IMG/VR virus record: IMGVR_UViG_3300001798_000019
Location: 1 to 20,579 of that record
DNA from: a virus
DNA: 20,579 nt
Direction: 5' to 3' (one strand)
Shown here one piece after another: positions 7,101 to 13,082 of the stretch. The number at the start of each line of letters is the position of its first letter. Position 1 is the first letter of the stretch. Below the pieces are notes generated by a model that searched no databases, was not told the origin of the DNA, and saw only the letters and a list, made by a program, of their open reading frames with translations. Made by a program: the position numbers and the translations under genes.

Positions 7101-7963
7101 TAGACAAAGTCCTCCATCTTTTCAAGAAACTTTATAAACCCGTTTTCATTGAAATAATCCCTCATCTGATTTTCTCTCCTCTGGGAACTCAGGTTCAGGA
7201 TTCGAGAGGAGAAATCATTTAGGATTCTTTCTTTATATTCTGCTGGTATTTCATGGAAGAAAATCAATTTTTTATTTCTCTGATAATATTCCTGACACTG
7301 TTTATCGAGAAATTGCTCGGGACGCTGATAAATCCATTTTGAAAGTTTCGTCTGGAAAATCGTCTTTTGGCGGATTCCCTTTGCGAAAGAATCATCCGGA
7401 GATAAGCAATTCGGTATGCCATCGCTTCTATCTCCCTTGATGATTTGTTCCTTCAAAAATATTTTCGGATTCGGGCATTTAATCCATCTCTTGCCGAGCG
7501 GGTCGTATTGGAAAATATTCGGTTTATTCTGGAGTTGTTGAAAATCTTTGTCTGCTGAGATAATAACCGATTTCTCTAATGTTTCGAGGGATAAAATCCC
7601 TATTACATCATCAGCTTCACAATTCCGGATTCTCATCAGAGGGAAATAAATGTTTTCCTGAAATTCTTTTATCAGTTTATCGAATTCCTGATAAACTTTA
7701 CCCCAGAATGTAGAGAATTTTTCCCTCCGAGAATATTTATAAAACTCGAATTCTTCATGGCGCCAGCAATTCTTTTCCTTGAAAGCACCTTCGCAACAAA
7801 TAATCAGTTTTCCATATTCCCGAAACTCGGAATTATATTTCCGGAGGGAATTCAAAACCATGAATCTGAAATCATCGAAAGGAAAATTTTCTTTGTTCTC
7901 CTCTTTCTGAAATAGAATTGAAGCATTAGAAATCATTATCTGATTGAAATCTATTAAAATCAT
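7100..7963 (-). CDS. 5'-3' exonuclease/flap endonuclease, T4 RNase H-like
   Basis: A 287-residue member of the FEN/PIN-like nucleases that remove RNA primers and 5' flaps during phage DNA replication. The metal-binding acidic residues can be read in order: MILIDFNQ (D5), CEADDVIG (E116, D118, D119), ISADKDFQQL (D138, D140) and GDRSDGIPN (D178, D181, with the following N) of the helix-3-turn/H3TH region. WRHEEFEFYKYSRR resembles the basic 'K..R...Y..nR' arch segment. The size matches T4 RNase H (about 300 residues). The start codon overlaps the stop of the Cys-rich protein gene (ATGA), and the stop overlaps the next start. No DNA polymerase is encoded in the window, so the partner enzymes are elsewhere or from the host. 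Confidence 0.85.
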   Translation of the reverse strand: MILIDFNQIMISNASILFQKEENKENFPFDDFRFMVLNSLRKYNSEFREYGKLIICCEGAFKEKNCWRHEEFEFYKYSRREKFSTFWGKVYQEFDKLIKEFQENIYFPLMRIRNCEADDVIGILSLETLEKSVIISADKDFQQLQNKPNIFQYDPLGKRWIKCPNPKIFLKEQIIKGDRSDGIPNCLSPDDSFAKGIRQKTIFQTKLSKWIYQRPEQFLDKQCQEYYQRNKKLIFFHEIPAEYKERILNDFSSRILNLSSQRRENQMRDYFNENGFIKFLEKMEDFV

Positions 7964-8634
7964 GTCTGGGAAACCTCGTGTGCTGGAGATTTAGTAAATG
8001 ATTTTGAGATTATGAGGAATTTTTCATCATTCATCAAATAAGATTTGTATTCCTTCATGCTCTCAATCGAGTCAGATGGATTTAATTCCTCTCCATGATT
8101 CCATATCTCTATTTCTAAGTAGGGACGACGAGGGACGAGATAAAAGCCACTAGCGCTATGAGGAGAAGCCTTAGTTCCGAACTCCGGAACCCTCGCAAAA
8201 ATAAAAATCTTCGGTTTATCCGGAATCATCGTCTGGTCAACAAAAAGTGCTTTGGGAGTTTTGATTTTGGAAAGATATTTTTCCGTCTTTTCGTCATCCA
8301 GAGAATTATAATTTTTTGTTGCGAGATAGGGGCATACTCTGAGGGAATAAGTCCCGCAGACTTTATGAACGGGAGAATCAATAAACACTCCAACCGGATT
8401 AAAAGCCGATTGTGGCCCCCCGATAAACCACATGTCCTCATAAAGTTCTAATCCGCAGATTGGGCACAATTGTTCATAGACACATTTTTTATATTTCTCA
8501 TCGTCATTGATTTTGAAATGGGCTTTTCCCTGATTATCAATCAGAACGATAAAGGGAACGGGAAAACCTCTCTCCGATTTGAGATGCTTCATTTGTTCCG
8601 GAATCTCTATTTTAACTTCTTTGATGTTTTTCAT
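7960..8634 (-). CDS. Conserved phage Cys-rich (zinc-binding) protein (224 aa)
   Basis: The N-terminus ERGFPVPFIVLIDNQGKAHFKIND is followed by a metal-binding pattern: C51, CPIC at 57-60, H90, C93 and C101 (CVYEQLCPICGLELYEDMWFIGGP and SPVHKVCGTYSLRVCPYL). I have a general memory of phage and actinobacterial proteins with the layout 'ERG.PVPwFV.....G.PdFRv....K...c....LCwvCG..LG' and 'P.H..Ca.ysa..CPfL', and this gene fits that pattern closely. Their function is not known to me. The C-terminal part (KPKIFIFARVPEFGT ... LVPRRPYLEIEIWNHGEELNPSD) also belongs to it. The gene has a tandemly duplicated ribosome-binding motif and ends in an ATGA overlap with the nuclease gene. Confidence 0.65.
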   Translation of the reverse strand: MKNIKEVKIEIPEQMKHLKSERGFPVPFIVLIDNQGKAHFKINDDEKYKKCVYEQLCPICGLELYEDMWFIGGPQSAFNPVGVFIDSPVHKVCGTYSLRVCPYLATKNYNSLDDEKTEKYLSKIKTPKALFVDQTMIPDKPKIFIFARVPEFGTKASPHSASGFYLVPRRPYLEIEIWNHGEELNPSDSIESMKEYKSYLMNDEKFLIISKSFTKSPAHEVSQT

Positions 8635-8660
8635 TCTTTTATCCTCTTTTATCCTCGATT
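8635..8660 (-). promoter_or_regulatory. Tandemly duplicated Shine-Dalgarno element
   Basis: The minus strand before ATG 8634 reads ATCGAGGATAAAAGAGGATAAAAGA. GAGGATAAAA appears twice in direct tandem. Single versions precede the genes starting at 9514, 10060, 10640, 17911 and 20123. The copy nearest the start codon gives normal spacing. The second copy could act as a standby site or reflect slippage. Confidence 0.55.
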
Positions 8661-8758
8661 TAATTAATGGACGGGGTAATTATATTTAGTCAGCCACCTA
8701 ACCCCGTTCTCACTGGTTGATTCCATTCTTGGCTCAAGCGGAGAATGACTCCGCAACC
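8661..8758 (-). other. Non-coding leader with two hairpins
   Basis: No open frame of note. On the minus strand the first hairpin is GCGGAG-TCATT-CTCCGC (8738-8754), directly after the 115-aa gene, without a U-run. The second is ACGGGG (8702-8707) with CCCCGT (8671-8676), enclosing TTAG/CTAA. The stems lie just upstream of the ribosome site of the Cys-rich protein gene and may regulate it or end the upstream message. Confidence 0.4.
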
Positions 8759-9106
8759 CTAAAATCTGAACCTCGGAGATTTCCGATTGAATCTTTTATA
8801 ATCAATCTTTGATTTCCTCTCCGAATAATTTTCTTTCTTGAAAAATGAATTTGAATTCACCTGATGAAAAGATTTTCCTCCTCTGGATTTCTTTTCCTCG
8901 ATTAGAAATTTTTCTCTCGAAATGTCCGGAGGATTTATTCCTCCGAACGCGTTGTGTAGAATCTTCCTAAATGAGTCGAAATTCGGGACAGGAGTCGCGT
9001 CAGGAACCTCGGAACTTAAAACAGGATGGAAACCATGAGCTCTGAGATAATGAATAATATGCCGGGCGAGAGAACCGATTCCTGAATCTCCAATGAGGAT
9101 TATCAT
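8759..9106 (-). CDS. Hypothetical protein with Rossmann-like start and basic tail (115 aa)
   Basis: The first ~40 residues, MIILIGDSGIGSLARHIIHYLRAHGFHPVLSSEVPD, read as a beta strand, a glycine-rich turn (GDSGIGSLA) and a helix, like the opening of a Rossmann or nucleotide-binding fold. There is no complete Walker A. The second half is strongly basic and low-complexity (KKENYSERKSKIDYKRFNRKSPRFRF), so it may bind nucleic acid. The gene starts at an ATGA overlap with the +1-frame extension of the upstream gene (stop at 9103), which supports both frames being translated. No function can be assigned. The terminal half is shorter than a full Rossmann domain would require, so the fold may be incomplete. 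Confidence 0.5.
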   Translation of the reverse strand: MIILIGDSGIGSLARHIIHYLRAHGFHPVLSSEVPDATPVPNFDSFRKILHNAFGGINPPDISREKFLIEEKKSRGGKSFHQVNSNSFFKKENYSERKSKIDYKRFNRKSPRFRF

Positions 9107-9222
9107 TTTTTCTTTCTCCGGTCTCCCAGTTTCAAGATAAAACCTTTTTCTTCCGCATCCTTATTCGAGAGGGATTGTTTTGCTTCCTCATCCAGAGAAC
9201 CGTGTTCTCTGGATTTGATAAG
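9103..9222 (-). pseudogene. +1-frame continuation of the 9188-9514 gene
   Basis: This frame encodes 39 residues reading LIKSREHGSLDEEAKQSLSN and then KDAEEKGFILKLGDRRKKK. It ends in a TGA that overlaps the ATG of the next gene (ATGA). It has no ATG, GTG or TTG start of its own: the frame is closed by a TGA further upstream, and only rarer start codons exist. Its composition is typical of a real C-terminus. It is offset by +1 from the 108-aa frame and very likely belongs to that protein, joined by a frameshift that is either real (programmed or mutational) or a sequencing indel near the hairpin at 9190-9214. Confidence 0.55.
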
Positions 9223-9514
9223 GGAAAAATGACACGAAAGTTCCGTCTTTCGGAGAGGTTTTCAGGACAGCGCCGGTTTCCTCATCCTGAAAATAATGGT
9301 CGACTCCCTTTCTCCGGATTAATTCGGAGATGACATTTTTCTGATTCTCATAGAAGGGCTTGACGATTTCTTTGTAAAGATATTCTAAATCAATTATGAT
9401 TGATTCAAGCTCCGTGTCCTTCATTTCTTTAAGTGTCTCCGGATTCATGACCTCGAACATCATATCATCCAGATTTTCAACATCATTACCTAATTCTTTT
9501 ATAGTTTCTTGCAT
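9188..9514 (-). CDS. Conserved phage hypothetical protein, apparently frameshifted at its 3' end
   Basis: The 108-residue frame has an acidic helical N-terminal half (residues 1-70, MQETIKELGNDVENLDDMMFEV ... ENQKNVISELIRRKG). The second half, VDHYFQDEETGAVLKTSPKDGTFVSFFPYQIQRTR, resembles a phage family I remember with the pattern 'VDHyFQDeeTG.VYkiv.p.GTFV.F....Y.RTkR' followed by 'GsLs..EA.e.GF'. That last part is found here in the +1 frame (9103-9222) rather than in this frame, which instead ends FSG. I infer one gene of about 137 codons with a frameshift near the perfect hairpin at 9190-9214. The start follows ATCGAGGATAAAAAGGAAG. The function of the family is unknown to me. Confidence 0.6.
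   Translation of the reverse strand: MQETIKELGNDVENLDDMMFEVMNPETLKEMKDTELESIIIDLEYLYKEIVKPFYENQKNVISELIRRKGVDHYFQDEETGAVLKTSPKDGTFVSFFPYQIQRTRFSG
9190..9214 (-). repeat. Perfect 11-bp hairpin with 3-nt loop inside coding sequence
   Basis: atccagagaac (9190-9200), cgt, gttctctggat (9204-9214): a 25-base perfect palindromic hairpin at the point where the reading frame appears to change. The short loop makes it very stable as RNA, and also prone to polymerase slippage or sequencing error. Confidence 0.85.
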
Positions 9515-9541
9515 TCTTTTTTCTTCCTTTTTATCCTCGAT

Positions 9542-10060
9542 TTAATAGATTGATTGAATGGGTAAATCCATGACAGATTTAGGGAAATTTTTTGAATCTT
9601 TAGGATGGGCTTCCTCGATTCTTTCGACGATATAATCTTTCTCGGCAGAAATTGGCTGTCGTAATTCCTGAATGAATTCAAGTAATGATTGATGATTATC
9701 AAACCAAGAATCGAACATCCTTCGCATCAAGCCAAAATCCTCGCCCTTTGCCCATAATCCCAGAATGATTTTTCCGGAGGAATAAGCCATTCCCACTTCA
9801 GCGGCGGCATCCTTTCCGGAGGGAGCAATATAAATTGTAATATCGGCAGCCATGGCTGATTTGGAATCGTATTGAAAAGAATCATAGGCATCTTGGGTTT
9901 TAACCCATTCCTCGAAGTCGAATCCCTTCTGCCCCTCCAGATGATTGTTCTCCACGAATGAGAAAATCTCGTGTCCTGATTTTCTCAAAAGAGAAGTTAA
10001 CATTTCGACAGCGTGCCTATGTTTCCATGAAGCAGCTATGTAAATACTATAATTTTTCAT
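9542..10060 (-). CDS. Nucleoside 2-deoxyribosyltransferase-like protein (172 aa)
   Basis: The N-terminus YSIYIAASWKHRHAVEMLTSLLRKSGHEIFSFVEN is the beta-strand/loop/helix opening of the deoxyribosyltransferase/SLOG superfamily ('yiAgsw..r......l...L...GheV'). The middle contains DSKSAMAADITIYIAPSGKDAAAEVGMAYSSGKIILGLWAKGEDFG, residues 66-110, with 'aD..i.i.P.G.da..E.G.A...Gk': E88 corresponds to the catalytic-type glutamate of this fold. Such enzymes exchange or cleave the base of nucleosides or nucleotides, and phages use relatives in nucleotide salvage or host interaction. Whether this one is an active transferase cannot be told from sequence alone. The ribosome site GAGGATAAAA precedes ATG 10060. 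The neighbouring 27-aa membrane peptide gene ends 28 nt upstream. Confidence 0.75.
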   Translation of the reverse strand: MKNYSIYIAASWKHRHAVEMLTSLLRKSGHEIFSFVENNHLEGQKGFDFEEWVKTQDAYDSFQYDSKSAMAADITIYIAPSGKDAAAEVGMAYSSGKIILGLWAKGEDFGLMRRMFDSWFDNHQSLLEFIQELRQPISAEKDYIVERIEEAHPKDSKNFPKSVMDLPIQSIY

Positions 10061-10087
10061 TCTTTTATCCTCTGATTGATTTATTGA

Positions 10088-10171
10088 TTATCTGGAAAAG
10101 ACGTAGCCTATGCTAATGAAGATTCCCAGAAAAACCGAAATCACGACTAAAAATAAACCACGTCTTTCCAT
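10088..10171 (-). CDS. 27-residue single-span membrane peptide
   Basis: A very short frame (84 nt) encoding MERRGLFLVVISVFLGIFIS followed by IGYVFSR. Positive residues flank a 17-20-residue hydrophobic helix, so it would insert in the membrane with few exposed residues. The start at 10171 has a well-placed GGAG (from GTTGGAGTAAAATTATG) 8-9 nt upstream and lies four nucleotides after the stop of the upstream gene, as expected for a coupled gene. Stop TAA at 10088-10090. Phages commonly encode such peptides, for example as host-membrane modulators. No function can be named. A chance frame is possible, but the site, length and composition all argue for translation. Confidence 0.55.
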   Translation of the reverse strand: MERRGLFLVVISVFLGIFISIGYVFSR

Positions 10172-10175
10172 AATT

Positions 10176-10640
10176 TTACTCCAACTCTTTTTTGTATTTC
10201 TCGACCAGTTCTTTCATCCTTTCCGGAGATACTAAATCCGGAGGTTTGATTTCAAACGGTCTTTGCTTATTGCCGATTGATTCATCCTCAGAAACTACCC
10301 GCATCTGAAACATGAATGGAAAATAATCTCCGGAATCAAAAACCCAGAGATGATATTGATTCGCCGTGTCGACTAATTTCGATTCCGGAGGATATATTTC
10401 AAGTGCACAAGTTTCTTTTCCACAAAGCATGTTCTTGATTTCCTGAAAATCCCTCCAATCATGAATCGCCTCTTTGTCACGACGTTTAATGGAAAGATGA
10501 ATCAAATCTCCATTTTCCATTTTCCCTGCAATCCTTAGATTGACCTGATATTTATCGTTCATCCAGACTTCTTCGTTCTTTGGAGGAGGGGCTAATTTTC
10601 CCTTCCGCTCGAACGTCGTTGCCTTTTCAAATTTTTTCAT
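10176..10640 (-). CDS. Conserved phage protein of the HLSIKR...DWR...ESR/KLVDTANQYHLW type (154 aa)
   Basis: The central part reads LIHLSIKRRDKEAIHDWRDFQEIKNMLCGKETCALEIYPPESKLVDTANQYHLWVFD. This is very close to a conserved phage domain I remember as 'HlSIKR.DR..irDWRdlQrIKNel.G.e.EAvELyPaESRLVDTaNqyHLw', possibly the Pfam family numbered DUF7694; the number should be checked. Function is unknown to me. The first 40 residues hold a Pro/Lys-rich segment (KGKLAPPPKNEEVW). The C-terminus (PPDLVSPERMKELVEKYKKELE) is a helix rich in Lys and Glu. The ATG at 10640 follows ATCGAGGATAAAC. The gene is the first protein gene after the structured RNA region. Confidence 0.7.
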   Translation of the reverse strand: MKKFEKATTFERKGKLAPPPKNEEVWMNDKYQVNLRIAGKMENGDLIHLSIKRRDKEAIHDWRDFQEIKNMLCGKETCALEIYPPESKLVDTANQYHLWVFDSGDYFPFMFQMRVVSEDESIGNKQRPFEIKPPDLVSPERMKELVEKYKKELE

Positions 10641-10668
10641 CGTTTATCCTCGATTTAATTTATTTTTT

Positions 10669-10708
10669 GGATGGTTTTCTTTTATTTTTCATCGTCCTAA
10701 AACCATCC
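10669..10708 (-). repeat. Inverted repeat before the 154-aa gene
   Basis: ggatggtttt (10669-10678) and aaaaccatcc (10699-10708) form a perfect 10-bp stem with a 20-nt loop. Seven further AT pairs can extend it across a small bulge. The sequence following the stem on the minus strand is A-rich, so it is not a terminator. The loop and arm hold a tiny frame (AGGACGATG, then a 10-codon basic peptide MKNKRKPSKK). It lies 29 nt upstream of ATG 10640, where it could govern translation. Confidence 0.55.
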
Positions 10709-10724
10709 GAAAATAACGATTAAA

Positions 10725-10853
10725 TCAGGGAGACAAGATTTTGAAAAGTCGGGTAAGACTTCCGCTCTATCCATCTGAGCTACTTTGGATTTCTCCGCAG
10801 GCTGGATTTGAACCAGCGTCCTAAAGTTGTAGACCTTTCCGCATTCTCCCTGA
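10725..10853 (-). ncRNA. tRNA-like RNA with permuted halves (T arm before D arm)
   Basis: In transcript order: TCAGGGAGA (10853-10845); GAAAGGTC (10839-10832); anticodon-stem 3' strand ACTTT (10827-10823); variable AGGAC; T arm GCTGG-TTCAAAT-CCAGC (10817-10801); 3' acceptor strand CTGCGGA (10800-10794); GAAA (10793-10790); 5' acceptor strand TCCAAAG (10789-10783); TA (8,9); D arm GCTC-AGATGGATA-GAGC (10780-10764); 5' anticodon stem GAAGT (10762-10758); GACTTTTC (10750-10743); TCTCCCTGA (10733-10725). The T loop has TTC and A58, and the D loop has GG. The anticodon stem pairs GAAGT/ACTTT. Two outer helices (8 bp with one G-U, 9 bp perfect) close the open anticodon end. The acceptor stem has two adjacent mismatches (5 of 7 pairs). 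No anticodon loop is encoded contiguously. It may be a permuted tRNA gene or a tRNA mimic. Confidence 0.6.
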
Positions 10854-10858
10854 ATATC

Positions 10859-10981
10859 AATATTTTTTCATCTGGATTGATGAATCAGGAAAGAAAGAAT
10901 CGCCGAGGATAAAGAATGAAATACGAGGCCTATTCTCTCCTCCCTCTAGCTAGGACTCATCAACCCAGATGAAAAAATATT
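10859..10981 (-). repeat. 25-bp near-perfect inverted repeat with a 73-nt loop
   Basis: The arms are 10859-10883 and 10957-10981: aatattttttcatctgg, then a one-base difference (A versus G, a G-U pair in RNA), then ttgatga. As RNA the arms form an uninterrupted 25-bp helix long enough to be an RNase III-type substrate. The arm nearest the tRNA-like RNA ends 5 nt before it. Arms this long and this well matched are not expected by chance. The 73-nt loop (10884-10956) is purine-rich on one strand and holds a translation-start-like element on the plus strand. No target-site duplication is evident at the ends, so a miniature transposable element is not supported. The feature is most likely part of the same RNA module. 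Confidence 0.85.
10916..10972 (+). other. Tiny plus-strand frame (18 codons) with ribosome-site-like motif, doubtful
   Basis: On the plus strand, opposite to all genes, GAGGATAAAGAATGAAA lies in the hairpin loop. It matches the start motif GAGGATAAAAGAATG found before several minus-strand genes. The frame encodes MKYEAYSLLPLARTHQPR and ends inside the right arm. It may be a leader peptide, part of a segment that inverts, or coincidence. Confidence 0.2.
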
Positions 10982-11084
10982 AAATTGTCAAAAATCAAAT
11001 ATCCCTTTCTTTTCAAAGGAATAGACTATATTCTCATAGTTTTCAAATTAATTCAACAAAATTTGTCAATTATTGACATTTATT
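10982..11084 (-). other. Rest of the terminase-to-RNA gap, small hairpins only
   Basis: No gene is seen between the terminase stop and the 25-bp inverted repeat. Three small stems lie here: TGTCAA-TAA-TTGACA (11064-11078), ACTAT-GAGAAT-ATAGT (11025-11040) and CCTTT-GAAAAG-AAAGG (11004-11019). None has a proper U-run on the minus strand. They may end or stabilise the terminase mRNA. Confidence 0.4.
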
Positions 11085-12851
11085 TTACGTTACATAGGAA
11101 AAACTTCCTGAAGCATCCTCATCCGGAGGAATATCTTTCAGGATTGAAGCCATATAAGTCGCCATTGATAAACCTACGGCGGCATCAATCTTTTTCGCTT
11201 CTGTTGCAGTTCCCTTGATTAATCGAATCATCTCGTTTTCATATTCTTTCGCCTTTGCGGAGAGCATGTGTTCCTCAAGTTCCGGATGAGGATATAAATC
11301 CAATCTTTTTTCGTTGATGATTTTCCAGAGATGAGTATCAGCCAATAATCTCATGTTTCCCTGATTGAATTCTTTACAAGGGATTCCCATTTCTCGGAGC
11401 TTCATCGCGATGGAATGGAGCTGAAACGGGTCATAATAAACGGAACCGAGGATTAATCCCATATTCCAGAGATTGACGATTTTCGGAATAATGATTTTCT
11501 CCAAATCAGCATCGTGCTTATGGGCTCCGAGAGCAATCAGTTCCGGAGAATTTTTATTTCTTTTCGGAGAATAGATTTCGCAATATCTTAATCGGAATCT
11601 ATCCATCTTTTTGCCGAATAACTCGACTTCTTTCTTCGATGCTCCGACAATTGAAATCGTGTCATTCCTCATAGAAGCATCAATTGCGATGACCATCGGT
11701 GAAAGGTCTCCTCTCTCGTCAAGGGTTTTACAGGCATCCAATTCCTCCGGAGAAATAAAAGTTCCCTCAGAACTCTGCCAATCATTCTGCCACAGGCGGA
11801 CGAATGTCGAGTGTCGAGTGTTGGATTTCTGAACCGCGATTTCTTCATCGTCAATCCATGTTGCTCGGATTTCGTGGTCCCAAAAAATAAAGAATTTTTC
11901 TTTCGGAATATGGTAGCAACAGGGAATCCCGCGAGATTGAATGTCCTCCAGACCTGGCACGGGCTCAATCTCATTTCCGAATTTCGAGAGAGATTTAACG
12001 ACTGCATCCTTTGAAGTATCTTCAAAAACTCTTAAATATTCATCTTTTAATAATTTGGATTCATCCTCGAATCCTGCGTAACTCTCAATCCATCGAATCG
12101 AGTTGAATCGTGTCGGGACGGGCGGAAGTTCCTCGAATAATCTGAAATCTGATTCAAGACGATATGTCCAAAGTTCTGACCAGAGGGTTAAACCATAATC
12201 TCCTCCTGCCTGTCCAGCATAGTTATTCGGGATTGCCTGAAAGGTGCTTCCATTAGGGAGGATAATTTCCGGCTTTGAAGTCGTATGAAAGGGAACTTTG
12301 CCGCCTTTGGCAAATAGACTGGGTCGAGCAGATTTGAAGATTAAACCGGCGCTCTGTTCCTGATTCGACGCAAGGGTTAAAATCAGATTAGGCGCCTCTA
12401 TAATGCAACTCCACCACCCTCCAACACACGCCGCGATTTGGGTTTTCCCGTGTTTCTTCGGTTGAGACCAGATTATTGTCTGATAGGGAAATTTACCATT
12501 ATCCTTTGGAGTGAGAACATGATTCAGGATTCTTTTTTGATAATCTTGAAGCTCCAATAATTTCGCATGAGTATAATCGAACTGCCCTTTATATTCCTTG
12601 ACAGTTTTCCAATTATACATGTTCTTTTCAATCCATTCGACAATGGGCACGAATTTGGAATTCTCAGCAATAAATTTCTCCATCTTTTCTTTTGCTTCTT
12701 TCGCTAATCCCTTTAATTCGGGTTCACCTGTCTGAAACATTTTCGGGATGGATTTTTGTTTTTGTTTTTCCTGATATTCACGGAATAATTCTTCATCGGT
12801 CTTTTGAAACCGAAGCATCGAGGGAAGTTTAATCGAGGATAATATACTCAT
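11085..12851 (-). CDS. terL: Terminase large subunit
   Basis: A 588-residue motor-nuclease that pumps phage DNA into the prohead and cuts it. The Walker A-like loop is WSQPKKHGKT (128-137), with the lysine/histidine-rich variant common in phage terminases. The Walker B candidate is LTLWSELW (221-228, E226). The C-terminal nuclease acidic residues are at MVIAIDAS (D391), VYYDPFQ (D474) and KKIDAAVGLSMA (D556), the standard three-aspartate pattern. Length is normal for the family. The start overlaps the 68-aa gene stop (ATGA). It is separated from the portal by about 4.7 kb of metabolic genes rather than being adjacent, which is less usual. The stop is followed by the structured non-coding region. 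Confidence 0.92.
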   Translation of the reverse strand: MSILSSIKLPSMLRFQKTDEELFREYQEKQKQKSIPKMFQTGEPELKGLAKEAKEKMEKFIAENSKFVPIVEWIEKNMYNWKTVKEYKGQFDYTHAKLLELQDYQKRILNHVLTPKDNGKFPYQTIIWSQPKKHGKTQIAACVGGWWSCIIEAPNLILTLASNQEQSAGLIFKSARPSLFAKGGKVPFHTTSKPEIILPNGSTFQAIPNNYAGQAGGDYGLTLWSELWTYRLESDFRLFEELPPVPTRFNSIRWIESYAGFEDESKLLKDEYLRVFEDTSKDAVVKSLSKFGNEIEPVPGLEDIQSRGIPCCYHIPKEKFFIFWDHEIRATWIDDEEIAVQKSNTRHSTFVRLWQNDWQSSEGTFISPEELDACKTLDERGDLSPMVIAIDASMRNDTISIVGASKKEVELFGKKMDRFRLRYCEIYSPKRNKNSPELIALGAHKHDADLEKIIIPKIVNLWNMGLILGSVYYDPFQLHSIAMKLREMGIPCKEFNQGNMRLLADTHLWKIINEKRLDLYPHPELEEHMLSAKAKEYENEMIRLIKGTATEAKKIDAAVGLSMATYMASILKDIPPDEDASGSFSYVT

Positions 12852-13054
12852 TTCTTTTTACTGATTTGGTCTTTCAGGGATTCTTTATCAGATGTAAAAT
12901 TAATTACGAAATCCATCAAATTACCATTCCCAAATCTCCGGATAGTGACACTCTTTGCGAAAAGATTGCCCTCCTCCTCATATTCCCTTAGAGCGACTTT
13001 TAATCGCTCTAAGGTTTCATCACATTTTTGTTGAGCTGGGCTCCCGTTGAACAT
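12848..13054 (-). CDS. Hypothetical protein upstream of terL (68 aa)
   Basis: A 68-residue charged protein, MFNGSPAQQKCDETLERLKVALREYEEEGNLFAKS then VTIRRFGNGNLMDFVINFTSDKESLKDQISKKK. It looks like a helix followed by a short beta-rich part and a basic tail. The stop overlaps the start of terL, so the two are translationally coupled. It is small and has no clear HTH, so it is not a convincing small terminase, although its place would be the natural one for that subunit. The ribosome site GAGGAGAGATAAAAATA precedes ATG 13054. Confidence 0.55.
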   Translation of the reverse strand: MFNGSPAQQKCDETLERLKVALREYEEEGNLFAKSVTIRRFGNGNLMDFVINFTSDKESLKDQISKKK

Positions 13055-13082
13055 TATTTTTATCTCTCCTCAGATTTAATAA

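Noticed and set aside
10725-10853. Permuted tmRNA, or splicing through a bulge-helix-bulge motif
   Set aside because: The element has a true D stem, unlike tmRNA, and no tag-peptide reading frame. The internal loops between the extra helices (4/7 and 5/9 nt) are not the 3-nt bulges of a bulge-helix-bulge.
1695-10858. Shared 13-mer ctccctgaatatc at 1695-1707 and 10846-10858
   Set aside because: It is striking because both sit in helices, but a few repeated 13-mers are expected by chance in a 20-kb AT-rich sequence, so I give it no weight.
10725-10860. Two ordinary tRNA genes side by side
   Set aside because: Neither half has its missing partner in place: there is no D arm upstream of the first T arm, and no T arm downstream of the second D arm. 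The complementary acceptor strands instead meet across GAAA.
10859-10981. Hammerhead ribozyme from TTGATGA in both arms
   Set aside because: The core box needs CUGAUGA and a following GAAA in the proper register. Both copies have UUGAUGA, and I cannot place stems II and I around a GAAA, so the pattern is not met.
10859-10981. MITE-like element from the 25-bp terminal repeats
   Set aside because: No target-site duplication is visible at the ends, and there is only one copy in the window.
10725-11084. Permuted group I intron carrying the tRNA halves
   Set aside because: AATATAGTC on the minus strand resembles the P7 S element, but it pairs locally with ACTAT, and no R, P or Q elements are found. 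The flanks are also too short for a full group I core. It stays a remote alternative.
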